From the NCBI RefSeq assembly GCF_003286075.1, contig NZ_QLUV01000004.1:124001-188000 (forward strand): 64,000 nt of DNA, written 5' to 3'. The position numbers and the translations under genes are program-made. Within the stretch, counting starts at the first letter, position 1. Every line of letters begins with the position of its first letter. The notes under the pieces were generated by a model. It saw nothing but the letters and a program-made list of their open reading frames with translations. It was not told the origin of the DNA and did no database searches. This DNA is from Paracoccus endophyticus. Its GTDB lineage: Bacteria > Pseudomonadota > Alphaproteobacteria > Rhodobacterales > Rhodobacteraceae. This document shows, piece after piece, positions 40,212 to 50,202 of the stretch.

Positions 40212-40811
40212 TCAGGCGGCCGCGGCCGGCTGCTGGCGGGCGGCACGGGTGGCGTTGGCCCACCAGGCCAGTTCGTCCAGCATCGCGTTCAGCGAGGGCT
40301 GAAGGACGGCCTCAACCTCGGACATCGCGCCATTCTGGCCCAGCGGGCTGACCTTGAAGAACTCGCCGCCCCCCAGGTGAACGGCATTGCGAAGCGGCAC
40401 CATCTGCAACTCGACAACGATACCGCGCAGATGCTCGATGGCACGGGCCGCGCCGACCCCGCCATAGCCCATGGCCGCCGCCGGCTTGCGCGCCCACTCC
40501 GTATAGGCCTGGTCCAGCGCGTTCTTCAGCGCGCCGGTGATGGAGTGGTTGTATTCCGCCGTTACGAAGACATAGCCGTCGAACGTGCCGATCGTGTTCT
40601 GCCAGGCGACGGCGCGCGGGTCCTGCGACGGCACCCAGGCGTTCGAGGCGACCTCGTCGAACAGCGGCAGGTCAAAATTGCGTAGATCGACCAGTTCAAA
40701 GGTCATGTCCTCGCGCTTGCTGGCCTGTTCCAGCAGCCAGGCGGCGGGCTTGTCGGCGAACCGGGCCTGCCGGGTCGATCCGATGATGATGGCGATGCGG
40801 GGTTTGTCCAT
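40212..40811 (-). CDS. NADPH-dependent FMN reductase family protein
   Basis: A 199-aa flavodoxin-like oxidoreductase. The flavin phosphate loop is IIIGSTRQARFADKPA, the second flavin segment is YVFVTAEYNHSITGALKNALDQAY, and GYGGVGAARAIEHLR the third; all are typical of the NADPH:FMN reductase / chromate or azo-reductase group. SD AGAGGA is eight bases before the ATG. Repeated TTCTGT motifs lie upstream. It is likely cytoplasmic and may reduce quinones or azo compounds; the physiological substrate is unclear. Confidence 0.9.
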   Translation of the reverse strand: MDKPRIAIIIGSTRQARFADKPAAWLLEQASKREDMTFELVDLRNFDLPLFDEVASNAWVPSQDPRAVAWQNTIGTFDGYVFVTAEYNHSITGALKNALDQAYTEWARKPAAAMGYGGVGAARAIEHLRGIVVELQMVPLRNAVHLGGGEFFKVSPLGQNGAMSEVEAVLQPSLNAMLDELAWWANATRAARQQPAAAA

Positions 40812-40855
40812 GATGGTGTCCTCTTGCTCTCGGCAGGGCATGCGCCTGCCATCCG

Positions 40856-40935
40856 TTCTGTCCCCACCAAGATGAGGGTGCGGTTCTGTTCGATCCAGAC
40901 GGCGAATGTGGAACTCGGGGTTCGGTCGGACAGAA
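40856..40935 (-). promoter_or_regulatory. TTCTGT repeats upstream of the FMN reductase gene
   Basis: TTCTGTCC at 40856-40863 is a perfect inverted match of GGACAGAA at 40928-40935, with a third TTCTGTT at 40884-40890 between. They sit 45-125 bp upstream of the ATG at 40811, where a regulator of this divergent or solo gene would act. No known regulator motif is matched. Confidence 0.3.
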
Positions 40936-41085
40936 TAGCCCAGGGGTGCCGGGGCTTTGTGCAGGGGGGGATGCCGAAGCGGCGATGCCGTCGCTGGGGA
41001 CCGCATGGTGACGTGGTAAGGGCAAGGACGCAAAGGGCCGGCCGAACCGCTCGCGCCCCGGGACGTTGGCAGGAGAGCAGGGGAA

Positions 41086-41427
41086 ATGCCGTCATCACGG
41101 GGACGAGCCATGGCTAGGCGGGACGCGGACGACCTTGACCGTCAGTTCAGGCGGCTGGAAGGGCATTTGCCCGCAGCGGCCGTGCGGATGGTCCTCTGGG
41201 CGCGCAAGCCGTCGTCCCGCCCCTTTCGCATTCCTGCGGGGATCGTGCTGATCCTGGCCGGGGTGCTCGGGGTCCTGCCCCTTCTGGGGTTCTGGATGGT
41301 GCCCCTGGGCTTGCTGCTGCTGGCGCAGGATCTTGCGTGTCTGCGGCGGCCCTTGTCGTCGCTCCTCGCCCGGCTGGCCGACTGGCTCGACCGGCGTCGC
41401 GGTCCGCGTGATGGCAGGCCCGGATGA
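41086..41427 (+). CDS. Small hypothetical membrane protein
   Basis: A 113-aa protein. A charged N-terminal region (RRDADDLDRQFRRLEGHLP) precedes PFRIPAGIVLILAGVLGVLPLLGFWMVPLGLLLLAQDLACLRRPL, two close hydrophobic segments with a Pro turn, then an amphipathic basic tail. Similar small proteins are common as unassigned genes in Rhodobacteraceae. Start 41086 has AGGAG ten bases upstream; 41110 is an alternative. It stands alone before a 500-nt gene-free stretch. Confidence 0.68.
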   Translation: MPSSRGRAMARRDADDLDRQFRRLEGHLPAAAVRMVLWARKPSSRPFRIPAGIVLILAGVLGVLPLLGFWMVPLGLLLLAQDLACLRRPLSSLLARLADWLDRRRGPRDGRPG

Positions 41428-41930
41428 TGCGCCGGCTGGGCCGCGCGGCCACGCCCGGCGGCAGCTCAACGCCGCACCTTGCTCCGTCACGTCCGGTTTG
41501 CGGGGACGCCGAGGGGTGAGGGGTGGGGGGCATGCGGGGCGGCAGCGGCGATTCTCGATCCGCTCGGCCAGCCCGTGGGGACGCACAGCAGGAACAGCCG
41601 ATCAGGCCGTGGCTGCTGCCGTTCGGCCAAGCCGGCGAGCAACAGGCGGCTGAGCTTTTCCACCTGGCACCCGCGTCAAGGGGGGGCGCGCGAACCCGCC
41701 GCGGAAGCGGCCTCAGGAGGCGGGACGGATTGCCTTGCGCGCCCGCCCGATCGCCCGCCTGGACCCCACGTCTCGCGCTGATCGGGTGCGCCCTCTCCCG
41801 CCTCGCCCATGTGTGCCGGCAGTGTCGCAGGCGGTATGGCACAAAGGAGAGACGGACGGCGTCGCAGGCAGCTTGAACCGGGAAAGGCAACCCGTGTGAA
41901 CGGGTCGGAGGACGCTTGCGCCGAGGTGAT
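41428..41930. other. Gene-free stretch of about 500 nt before tRNA-Arg
   Basis: All frames here give Arg/Pro/Gly-rich translations without family features. Near its right end ACCCGT (41890-41895) and ACGGGT (41900-41905) pair, and read on the minus strand this hairpin lies about 25 nt after the tRNA 3' end and is followed by TGCCTTTCCC, so it may be the tRNA terminator. I see nothing else to name. Confidence 0.5.
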
Positions 41931-42007
<77 letters not shown>

Positions 42008-42017
42008 CGCGCGGACC

Positions 42018-42046
42018 TGAATAAGGGAACAGTCGTTGGGCCGCAA
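42018..42046 (-). promoter_or_regulatory. Possible promoter of tRNA-Arg(CCG)
   Basis: On the minus strand TTGCGG (42041-42046) and TATTCA (42018-42023) are separated by exactly 17 bp, which would start transcription about four bases before the mature tRNA 5' end (42007). Both hexamers are partial matches to consensus. Confidence 0.35.
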
Positions 42047-42121
42047 TGCCCCTTGTCCCCGGGCCCGGTCCCGGACAACCGGGAAACGCAGACGCCATAC
42101 CCCGGAGGGTCGTGGACAGGC

Positions 42122-42150
42122 TTGCCTTCGGGCGGCTTTCCGACTAAGGC
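42122..42150 (+). promoter_or_regulatory. Possible rpsB promoter
   Basis: TTGCCT (42122-42127), 17 bp, then TAAGGC (42145-42150). The -35 hexamer and spacing equal those of the rpsA promoter candidate, though the -10 is poor. It would give a leader of about 115 nt. CTTGCC here can also pair with GGCAAG at 42165-42170, an alternative reading of the same bases as RNA structure from an upstream start. Confidence 0.3.
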
Positions 42151-42272
42151 ACCCCCACTTCACAGGCAAGGGCGGGCTGCCGGCGGGAGACATCCGTCGC
42201 GGTCCACCGGTTGGGGTTCCCGGCAGGGGCCCTGAATCCCTTGCCGAGGCGCAAACCGGAAAGGACATGGAC

Positions 42273-43082
42273 ATGGCGCTTCCTGATTTCTCGATGCGGC
42301 AGCTTCTTGAGGCTGGCGTTCACTATGGTCACCAGACGCAACGCTGGAACCCGCGCATGGCGGAGTTCATCTATGGCGACCGCAACGGCATCCACATCAT
42401 CGACCTGACGCAGACCGTCCCCATGCTGGACGCGGCGCTGACGGTGATTCGCGACACCGTCGCCAAGGGCGGCCGTGTGCTGTTCGTCGGCACCAAGCGC
42501 CAGGCACAGAAGGCGGTGGCCGATGCGGCGGAAAAATCCGCGCAGTTCTACATGAACCACCGCTGGCTGGGCGGCACGCTGACCAACTGGAAGACGGTCA
42601 GCCAGTCGATCCAGCGCCTGAAGCAGATCGACGAGGCCATGGCCTCGGGCGCCGAGGGCCTGACCAAGAAAGAGCGCCTGGGGATGGAGCGTGAGCAGGC
42701 CAAGCTGCAGGCCAGCCTGGGCGGCATCCGCGAGATGGGCGGCCTGCCGGACCTGCTGTTCGTCATCGACGTCAACAAGGAGGACCTTGCGGTCCTCGAG
42801 GCCAACAAGCTGGGCATCCCGGTGGTGGCCGTCGTCGACACGAACTGCTCGCCCAAGGGCATCGACTATGTGATCCCGGGCAACGACGACGCGGCGCGCG
42901 CCATCGCGATGTACTGCGACCTGGTCGCCCGCGCCGCGCTGGACGGCATGTCGGCGCAGATGGGCGCCGCCGGCGTCGATCTGGGCGCGCTGAGCGACGC
43001 CCCGGCCGAGGACCTGGACGACCTGGACGTGGGTGAAGCCGCGGCCGCCGCGGGCGAACAGGCCGCCGCTGTCGACGCCTGA
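42273..43082 (+). CDS. rpsB: 30S ribosomal protein S2
   Basis: A 269-aa S2 with the family opening [21 protein letters not shown], the core [12 protein letters not shown] and [11 protein letters not shown], and [36 protein letters not shown]. The C-terminal tail (after about 225) is Asp/Ala-rich and typical of alphaproteobacteria. Start 42273 is chosen over ATG 42267 since AAGGA at 42261-42265 is seven bases away. It is followed by tsf, the conserved pair. Confidence 0.97.
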   Translation: MALPDFSMRQLLEAGVHYGHQTQRWNPRMAEFIYGDRNGIHIIDLTQTVPMLDAALTVIRDTVAKGGRVLFVGTKRQAQKAVADAAEKSAQFYMNHRWLGGTLTNWKTVSQSIQRLKQIDEAMASGAEGLTKKERLGMEREQAKLQASLGGIREMGGLPDLLFVIDVNKEDLAVLEANKLGIPVVAVVDTNCSPKGIDYVIPGNDDAARAIAMYCDLVARAALDGMSAQMGAAGVDLGALSDAPAEDLDDLDVGEAAAAAGEQAAAVDA

Positions 43083-43107
43083 TCCCTGCAGATCATCGAC
43101 CATTCAT

Positions 43108-43130
43108 CAGGCGGGGATCATCCCCGCCTG
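43108..43130 (+). terminator. Perfect hairpin between rpsB and tsf
   Basis: CAGGCGGGGAT (43108-43118) and ATCCCCGCCTG (43120-43130) are perfect 11-base arms around a single C, ending 22 nt before the tsf ATG. No T-run follows, so it may be a partial terminator, a processing site or an element lowering tsf relative to rpsB rather than a full stop. Confidence 0.5.
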
Positions 43131-43152
43131 TCGCATTGAAAAGGAGAGGACC

Positions 43153-44034
43153 ATGGCGATCACCGCAGCGATGGTGAAAGACCTGCGCGAAACCACCGGC
43201 GCCGGCATGATGGACGCCAAGAAGGCGCTGACCGAAACCGACGGCGACATGGAAGCCGCGATCGACTGGCTGCGGACCAAGGGTCTGGCCAAGGCGGCCA
43301 AGAAATCCGGCCGGATCGCCGCCGAGGGCCTGATCGGCGTCGCCGTGCGCGATGGCGTGGGCGTCGCGGTCGAGGTGAACTCGGAAACCGACTTTGTGGC
43401 CAAGAACGAGGAGTTCCAGTCGATGGTCCGCGCGATCGCGCAGGCCGCGCTGCAGGTCGAATCGGTCGAGGCGCTGAACGACGTGGCGGTGAACGGCAAG
43501 CCGGTCAGCGGCGTGCTGACCGATGCGATCGCCAAGATCGGCGAGAACATGACCCTGCGTCGCATGGTCCGCGTGACCGGCGACACGGTGGTCAGCTATG
43601 TGCACAACGCTGCGGCCGAGGGCATGGGCAAGATCGGCGTGCTGGTCGCGCTCAAGGGCGACAACGCGGCCGAGATCGGGCGCCAGATCGCCATGCACAT
43701 CGCCGCGACCTCGCCCGCGTCGCTGTCGCAGGCTGACCTGGACCCGGCGCTGATCGAGCGCGAGAAGGCGGTCCTGACCGAGCAGGCGCGCGAATCGGGC
43801 AAGCCCGACGCGGTCATCGAAAAGATGATCGTCGGCCGGATGGCCAAGTTCTTCGAGGAGGTGACGCTGCTGGGGCAGAAGTTCGTCATCAACCCGGATC
43901 TGACCGTGGCCCAGGCGGCCAAGGACGCCGGCGTCGAAGTGCTGGGCTTTGCCCGCGTGGCCGTCGGCGAGGGCATCGAGAAGAAGGAAGAGGACTTCGC
44001 CGCCGAGGTCGCCAACACGCTGAAGGGCGCCTGA
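43153..44034 (+). CDS. tsf: Translation elongation factor Ts
   Basis: A 293-aa EF-Ts, the nucleotide exchange factor for EF-Tu. [26 protein letters not shown] is the N-terminal UBA-like domain with the conserved [12 protein letters not shown]; the core has [14 protein letters not shown] and the C-terminal module. SD AAGGAGAGG precedes the ATG. It is the second gene of rpsB-tsf and is followed by a classical terminator. Confidence 0.97.
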   Translation: MAITAAMVKDLRETTGAGMMDAKKALTETDGDMEAAIDWLRTKGLAKAAKKSGRIAAEGLIGVAVRDGVGVAVEVNSETDFVAKNEEFQSMVRAIAQAALQVESVEALNDVAVNGKPVSGVLTDAIAKIGENMTLRRMVRVTGDTVVSYVHNAAAEGMGKIGVLVALKGDNAAEIGRQIAMHIAATSPASLSQADLDPALIEREKAVLTEQARESGKPDAVIEKMIVGRMAKFFEEVTLLGQKFVINPDLTVAQAAKDAGVEVLGFARVAVGEGIEKKEEDFAAEVANTLKGA

Positions 44035-44060
44035 GGCCACGGACAGAAAAACAGGAAAGA

Positions 44061-44083
44061 CCGGCCTCAGGGCCGGTTTTTTT
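44061..44083 (+). terminator. Rho-independent terminator after tsf
   Basis: CCGGCC, loop TCAG, GGCCGG, then seven T. It begins 27 nt after the tsf stop. Confidence 0.9.
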
Positions 44084-44258
44084 CTGCCCTGCGGGCCGGT
44101 GGCGACCGCGGGCGCCAGCAGACCGGGCGCAGGGTGGCTGGCGGAGCGGGGTGCCCTGCCAGACTGCGGGACGTCCGCCGCCAACAGGCGGGCCGGCAGG
44201 CTGAAGGGCGGGCAGGGGGGCCTCGCTGTACCATGTTGTGTGGCAGCGGTTTCAACAG

Positions 44259-44288
44259 AAAGGGCCTGCCACGATGGGCAGGCCCTTT
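44259..44288 (-). terminator. Terminator of clpX
   Basis: AAAGGGCCTGCC (44259-44270) and GGCAGGCCCTTT (44277-44288) form a 12-pair stem with a six-base loop; on the minus strand the arm ends in TTTCTGTT. It lies 28 nt beyond the clpX stop. The reverse reading also ends in T, so it may stop transcription both ways. Confidence 0.75.
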
Positions 44289-44315
44289 GTCCTGTGGTGC
44301 GATCGCGGCGCCCGT

Positions 44316-45581
<1,266 letters not shown>

Positions 45582-45761
45582 CGTCGTTTCCTTGCCTGTT
45601 CTGGTCGCGCCATCCCGTATCGCGGGGGACCGGGGCGATCGGCAGGCGAGTCCGGCCGGGCCGGGCACGCCATCATGGTTCCGCCCATCGTAAAGGCGGC
45701 GGTCGGGGGTCACAATCGGAAATGTGACCCGGTTGCCCCGGATACAAGGCCCGCGGGCAGG

Positions 45762-46391
45762 TCAGCTTTCCGGCACGGCCTTGCCGCGCGGCTCGAGGAT
45801 CTGGTCGATCAGCCCCCAGTCGCGCGCCTCGTCCGGTGACATGAAGCGGTCGCGCTCCAGCGCCTCCTCGACCTCGGCCAGGGTGCGGCCGGTGTGATGG
45901 ACATAGATCTCGTTCAGGCGCCGCTTGAGCTTTTCCGTCTCGCGCGCGTGGATCAGGATGTCGGTGGCCTGTCCCTGGAACCCCCCCGAGGGCTGGTGGA
46001 CCATGATCCGGCTGTTGGGCAGGGAGTGGCGATGTCCCTTTTCACCGGCCGCCAGCAGCAGCGATCCCATCGAGGCCGCCTGTCCGACCACCAGTGTCGA
46101 GATGCGCGGCCGGATGTACTGCATCGTGTCATAGATCGACAGGCCCGCCGTCACGACGCCGCCGGGGCTGTTGATGTACATGCTGATGTCCTTGGACGGG
46201 TTTTCCGCCTCGAGGAACAGCAGCTGCGCGCAGACCAGCGTGGCGGTGCCGTCATGCACCGGCCCGGACAGGAAGATGATCCGTTCCTTGAGCAGGCGCG
46301 AGAAGATGTCATAGGCGCGCTCGCCCCGGCTGGTCTGTTCGACGACCATCGGGACAAGGTTGTTCATGTAGAATTCTGCCGGATCGTGCAT
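45762..46391 (-). CDS. clpP: ATP-dependent Clp protease proteolytic subunit
   Basis: Serine peptidase (209 aa from ATG 46391). Catalytic Ser in [14 protein letters not shown], His in [18 protein letters not shown], Asp in [19 protein letters not shown]. Canonical alphaproteobacterial N-terminus is Mx[27 protein letters not shown], which fits the ATG at 46391 with AGGGG about six bases upstream; an in-frame GTG eight codons further up (46415) also has a GGGG run and is an alternative. It pairs with clpX downstream. Confidence 0.96.
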   Translation of the reverse strand: MHDPAEFYMNNLVPMVVEQTSRGERAYDIFSRLLKERIIFLSGPVHDGTATLVCAQLLFLEAENPSKDISMYINSPGGVVTAGLSIYDTMQYIRPRISTLVVGQAASMGSLLLAAGEKGHRHSLPNSRIMVHQPSGGFQGQATDILIHARETEKLKRRLNEIYVHHTGRTLAEVEEALERDRFMSPDEARDWGLIDQILEPRGKAVPES

Positions 46392-46544
46392 CTGCGCCCC
46401 TGTCGTATTTGCCACTTTGCCCCATCTGTGATTCTCGGTCGCCGGTCGTGTGATGCGACCCGGTCTAGGGGCGAAAGGTTGACAGAGTCTTAGTTACGGG
46501 CGAGGTCCGCCGCAAGGGATGGCTAGAATGCAAGGGGACCGGCG

Positions 46545-47249
46545 ATGCTGCTGATGGTCGGGCTGGGCAATCCGGGGGCGCAGTACGCGGCCAACCGCCA
46601 CAACATCGGGTTCATGGCGCTGGACCGGATCGCGGCCGACCACGGGTTCTCGCCCTGGCGGGCGCGGTTCCAGGGGCTGGCCGCCGAGGGGCGGCTGGGC
46701 GAGGCGCGGGTGACGCTGCTGAAACCGCAGACCTTCATGAACCTGTCGGGCCAGTCCGTCGGCGAGGCGATGCGCTATCTCAAGCTGACGCCGGCCGAGG
46801 TGATCGTGCTGCACGACGAACTGGACCTGCCGCCGGGCCGCTGCCGGGTCAAGACCGGGGGCGGGCATGCGGGGCACAACGGCCTGCGCTCGATCCACCA
46901 GCACGTGGGCGAGGGCTATCGCAGGCTGCGGATCGGCATCGGCCACCCCGGGCACAAGGACCGCGTGACCGGCCATGTGCTGTCGGATTTCGCCAAGGCC
47001 GAGGCGGGGATGCTGGACGACCTGCTGCGCGGCATCTCTGACGGCGCGCCGGCGCTGGCGGCAGGCGACGATGGCCGGTTCGGCAGCGCGCTTGCCGCGC
47101 GGACGGGCAGCGCCGCCGCGCCCCGGGCCGCCCCGCGCCCGTCCGCCCCGCAGCCTGCGCGGCCCCCCGCGGGGCTTGCGCCCGACCCGCAGCCTGCCGC
47201 AGGATCTGCGGGCGACGCGCTTGGGGCGCTGCGCGATCGGTTCCGATAG
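46545..47249 (+). CDS. pth: Peptidyl-tRNA hydrolase
   Basis: A 234-aa hydrolase that recycles stalled peptidyl-tRNAs. VGLGNPGAQYAANRHNIGFMALD holds the catalytic His20-type and Asn, FMNLSGQSVGEAM and LHDELDLPPGRCRVKTGGGHAGHNGLRS complete the active site. The last 45 residues are an Ala/Pro tail not found in most homologues. A TAGAAT (46524-46529) resembles a -10, with no -35 at the right distance. It is followed 9 nt later by the DUF2237 gene. Confidence 0.95.
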   Translation: MLLMVGLGNPGAQYAANRHNIGFMALDRIAADHGFSPWRARFQGLAAEGRLGEARVTLLKPQTFMNLSGQSVGEAMRYLKLTPAEVIVLHDELDLPPGRCRVKTGGGHAGHNGLRSIHQHVGEGYRRLRIGIGHPGHKDRVTGHVLSDFAKAEAGMLDDLLRGISDGAPALAAGDDGRFGSALAARTGSAAAPRAAPRPSAPQPARPPAGLAPDPQPAAGSAGDALGALRDRFR

Positions 47250-47258
47250 GAGACGCGG

Positions 47259-47624
47259 ATGGATGCTTCGCTGAACGTGCTGGGAGGACGGCTTCAACCC
47301 TGTTCGACCCAACCGCTGACGGGGTTCTATCGCAACGGCTGCTGCGACACGGGGCCCGCCGATCGCGGCAGCCACACGGTCTGCGTCATCGTCACGGCCG
47401 AGTTCCTGGCGCTGTCGAAGTATCTGGGCAACGACCTGTCCACGCCGCGACCGGAGTATGGCTTTGCCGGTTTGAAGCCGGGCGACCGCTGGTGCCTGTG
47501 CGCCGGCCGGTTCCTGCAGGCCGCGCAGGAGTTCGCGGCCCCCCAGGTGGTGCTGGACGCCACGCATGCCCGCGCGACCGAGATCGTGCCCCTGGAACTG
47601 TTGCGCGCCCACGCCACGTCCTGA
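47259..47624 (+). CDS. DUF2237 family protein
   Basis: A 121-aa protein. MDASLNVLGGRLQPCSTQPLTGFYRNGCCDTGPADRGSHTVCVIVTAEFL contains the DUF2237 hallmark G(F/W)YRNGCC ... DxGxHTVCA-type pattern, and PGDRWCLCAGRF with APQVVLDATH continues it. All conserved Cys (five) are kept, suggesting metal binding or disulfides. It lies 9 nt after pth in what looks like a two-gene operon. Function unknown. Confidence 0.87.
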   Translation: MDASLNVLGGRLQPCSTQPLTGFYRNGCCDTGPADRGSHTVCVIVTAEFLALSKYLGNDLSTPRPEYGFAGLKPGDRWCLCAGRFLQAAQEFAAPQVVLDATHARATEIVPLELLRAHATS

Positions 47625-47849
47625 CAGGACGGCCCGCAGCGGCCATGCCCCTTGCGGCGTGGTCGGCGCCCGGCTGCGTGACCCATGCGCCGCGCCTTGC
47701 CGAGCGGCATCGAGGCCGGGTTTGCCATCGATATCGCCGCCCGTCCATGGCGCAGGACGAGGCCGCGCCCTGCGGGCAGCGGCGGCCCTGCCTTGTGGCG
47801 GCGGGGCGCCGCGTGGTGTCGGTCCGGGCCAGGGTTCCCGGGGGCGCGG

Positions 47850-48386
47850 TCAGCCGTCGCTGCTTTCCCCGGCGTCCCCGTCGCCCTCTGCAGCGCCGTC
47901 CTCGCTGCCCTCTGCGGCGCCGTCCTCGCCGTCCATCCCCTCCTCGCCTGTGGCGTCGTCCGCGCTGCCGTCCTGACCCGCGGCCTCCTCACCGGCCTCG
48001 CCGTCGTCGTCCATCTCGCCCGTCCCGGCTCCGGTCGATCCTCCGCGATCCTCCAGGTCTTCGGGGCTCAGGATGGTGCGGCCGTCCTGCTCGATCAGGC
48101 GGCCGGTCGAGGTGTTGTACACCAGCTCGACCGGCACCCCGTCGCGCTGGGCCGTCACCGTCATCAGCACGCCGTCACGGTCGATCTCGACGTCGCGGAA
48201 ACCCTGCGCCAGCAGCAGCCCCGCGACGGCCTCGTTGTTGGCCATCTGCTCGAGCGTGGGGACCGGCGCCCCCGCAAGCGCAACGGCCGCCGGAGAGCCC
48301 GGGTCCGCGGTCGCCGCCGTCCCCTGGGCCGCGGCAGTCCCCGCGGTCAACAGCAATGCCAGTGCGGCCCTGGTCAGCATCGTCAT
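47850..48386 (-). CDS. Exported protein with acidic low-complexity C-terminus
   Basis: A 178-aa protein. A signal peptide (residues 1-21, ending TAAAQ) precedes a small domain, about 42-105, with VEIDRDGVLMTVTAQRDGVPVELVYNTSTGRLIEQ, similar in feel to a PepSY-type beta fold. The C-terminal 65 residues are Asp/Glu/Gly/Ser-rich, with the short repeat EDGAAEG twice (DNA period 24 nt near 47881-47930). It is isolated, between DUF2237 and trpB. Family not recognised; an envelope or calcium-binding role is only a guess from acidity. Confidence 0.65.
   Translation of the reverse strand: MTMLTRAALALLLTAGTAAAQGTAATADPGSPAAVALAGAPVPTLEQMANNEAVAGLLLAQGFRDVEIDRDGVLMTVTAQRDGVPVELVYNTSTGRLIEQDGRTILSPEDLEDRGGSTGAGTGEMDDDGEAGEEAAGQDGSADDATGEEGMDGEDGAAEGSEDGAAEGDGDAGESSDG
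47881..47930 (-). repeat. Short tandem repeat coding the acidic tail
   Basis: Two imperfect 24-nt units (CCCTCTGC-GCGCCGTCCTCGC pattern on the plus strand) encode EDGAAEG twice. Such in-frame repeats can expand and contract. Confidence 0.6.
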
Positions 48387-48428
48387 CGGATCGCCTCCTG
48401 TAACGGACAGTCACGGTCCAACGCACGC

Positions 48429-48458
48429 GGGGCGGCGCGGTTCATCCCGCGCCGCCCC
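48429..48458 (-). terminator. Hairpin after trpB
   Basis: GGGGCGGCGCGG (48429-48440) and CCGCGCCGCCCC (48447-48458) form a perfect 12-pair stem with loop TTCATC, 24 nt beyond the trpB stop on the minus strand. No T-run follows. Confidence 0.5.
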
Positions 48459-48482
48459 TGCGGCATCGTCCCTCGCGGCCGT

Positions 48483-49709
48483 TCAGGCGTCGATCTCGAC
48501 GCCCAGGTGGCGGGCAACGGTGAAGATGTCCTTGTCGCCGCGCCCGCACATGTTCATCACGATCAGATGCTCGGGCGGCAGGGCAGGCGCGATCTTGGCG
48601 ACATGGGCCAGCGCATGAGCGGGTTCCAGCGCGGGGATGATCCCTTCTGTCTCGCAGCACAGGGTAAAGGCCGCCAGCGCCTCGGCATCGGTGATGCTGA
48701 CGTAATCCGCCCGGCCCACATCCTTGAGCCAGGCGTGTTCCGGCCCGATGCCGGGATAATCCAGCCCGGCGCTGATCGAGCTGCCTTCCAGGATCTGCCC
48801 CTCGTCGTCCTGCAACAGGAAGGTGCGGTTGCCGTGCAGGACGCCGGGGCGCCCCCCGGTCAGGGACGCGCAGTGCTGCATCGTCTCGTCCACGCCCTTG
48901 CCGCCCGCCTCGACCCCGATGATCCGAACGGAACGATCGTCCAGGAACGGGTGGAACAGCCCCATCGCGTTCGACCCGCCCCCGATCGCGGCGATGATCG
49001 TGTCGGGCAGGCGGCCTTCGCGGTCCATGATCTGGGCCTTGGTCTCGCGCCCGATGATCGACTGGAAATCGCGCACCATGGCGGGATAGGGATGCGGTCC
49101 CGCGACCGTGCCGATGCAATAGAACGTGTCGCGCACGTTCGTCACCCAGTCGCGCAGGGCGTCGTTCATCGCGTCCTTCAGCGTGCCGCGGCCGGATCGG
49201 ACGGGGATCACCTCGGCCCCCAGCAGGCGCATGCGGAAGACGTTGGGCTGCTGGCGTTCCACGTCATGGGCGCCCATGTAGACCACGCATTTCAACCCGA
49301 AGCGCGCGCAGACGGTGGCGGTGGCCACGCCGTGCTGGCCCGCGCCGGTTTCCGCGATGATGCGGGTCTTGCCCATGCGGCGCGCCAGCAGGATCTGGCC
49401 CAGCACGTTGTTGATCTTGTGGCTGCCGGTGTGGTTCAGCTCGTCGCGCTTCATGTAGACGGTCGCGCCGCCCAGCCGTTCGGTCAGCCGCTCGGCCTTG
49501 TAGAGCGGCGAGGGCCGGCCGACGTAATGCGTCCACAGGTCGTCCATCTCGGCCTTGAAGGCGGGATCGGTCTTGGCGCGTTCGTATTCGGCCTGCAACG
49601 CCAGGATCAGCGGCATCAGCGTCTCGCTGACAAAACGCCCGCCGAAGATGCCGAAGCGGCCTTGCTCGTCCGGGCCGGTCATGAAGCTGTTGATCAGGTC
49701 GTCGGCCAT
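48483..49709 (-). CDS. trpB: Tryptophan synthase beta chain
   Basis: PLP enzyme (408 aa, normal) joining indole and serine. PLP Lys in [33 protein letters not shown] substrate loop; the phosphate cup [13 protein letters not shown]; and [20 protein letters not shown]. The start at 49709 fits [20 protein letters not shown]. trpA is not adjacent. It is the last gene of the rpsA-to-trpB cluster, separated from trpF by a GNAT gene, which is unusual since trpF-trpB are normally neighbours. Confidence 0.97.
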   Translation of the reverse strand: MADDLINSFMTGPDEQGRFGIFGGRFVSETLMPLILALQAEYERAKTDPAFKAEMDDLWTHYVGRPSPLYKAERLTERLGGATVYMKRDELNHTGSHKINNVLGQILLARRMGKTRIIAETGAGQHGVATATVCARFGLKCVVYMGAHDVERQQPNVFRMRLLGAEVIPVRSGRGTLKDAMNDALRDWVTNVRDTFYCIGTVAGPHPYPAMVRDFQSIIGRETKAQIMDREGRLPDTIIAAIGGGSNAMGLFHPFLDDRSVRIIGVEAGGKGVDETMQHCASLTGGRPGVLHGNRTFLLQDDEGQILEGSSISAGLDYPGIGPEHAWLKDVGRADYVSITDAEALAAFTLCCETEGIIPALEPAHALAHVAKIAPALPPEHLIVMNMCGRGDKDIFTVARHLGVEIDA

Positions 49710-49740
49710 CGGCTGTCCTCGCAAGGGCCGGGGCGGCCCG

Positions 49741-50199
49741 TCAGAGAGGTTTCTTAAATCCGATGTGCGAAGGGGTAAACCCAAGCCGCCGATAGAACCG
49801 CGCCGCGTTCTCGCGCGCGGCATTGGTCGTAAGCTGGATCAGCCCGCAGCCGGCGGCACGCGCGCGCGCCTCGGCATCGGCGATCAGCTGCGCGCCCAGG
49901 CCCTGCCCGCGACGGTCGGCGGCGACGCGGACACCCTCGATCTCGGCCCGGCGGGTGCCCGACAGCGACAGGCCAGAGATCAGCACAAGCTGGTAGCAGG
50001 CGACGATCCGGCCGTCCGCCTCGGCCACGAACAGCGTGTTGCCCGGCTCGGCCGCCATGGCGTCGAACGCCGCCAGATAGGGGGCAAGGTCGCCCCCTTC
50101 GCGCGCGCGGCCCAGGTCGTCGTCGGCCAGCAGGGCCACGACGGCGGGCACATCGTCGCGGGTGGCGGGGCGAAAGGGCAGGGGGCGCGCGTCCACCAC
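49741..50199 (-). CDS. GNAT family N-acetyltransferase
   Basis: A 152-aa acetyltransferase of the GNAT fold. [28 protein letters not shown] is the N-terminal beta1-alpha1; the acetyl-CoA loop is [22 protein letters not shown] (R/QxxGxG/A); and [12 protein letters not shown] is the C-terminal motif. It begins GTGGTG, and either codon could initiate. It sits between trpF (3-nt gap) and trpB (31 nt), so it is transcribed in the tryptophan run. Its substrate is unknown. Confidence 0.87.
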   Translation of the reverse strand: MVDARPLPFRPATRDDVPAVVALLADDDLGRAREGGDLAPYLAAFDAMAAEPGNTLFVAEADGRIVACYQLVLISGLSLSGTRRAEIEGVRVAADRRGQGLGAQLIADAEARARAAGCGLIQLTTNAARENAARFYRRLGFTPSHIGFKKPL

Positions 50200-50202
50200 C
50201 GC

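Noticed and set aside
41479-41876. Short plus-strand ORFs in the 41.4-41.9 kb spacer
   Set aside because: Arg/Gly/Pro-rich, no SD and no recognised family; the stretch is better left non-coding.
46479-46484. Perfect TTGACA upstream of pth as a promoter
   Set aside because: No -10-like hexamer at 16-18 bp; the TAGAAT at 46524 is too far away.
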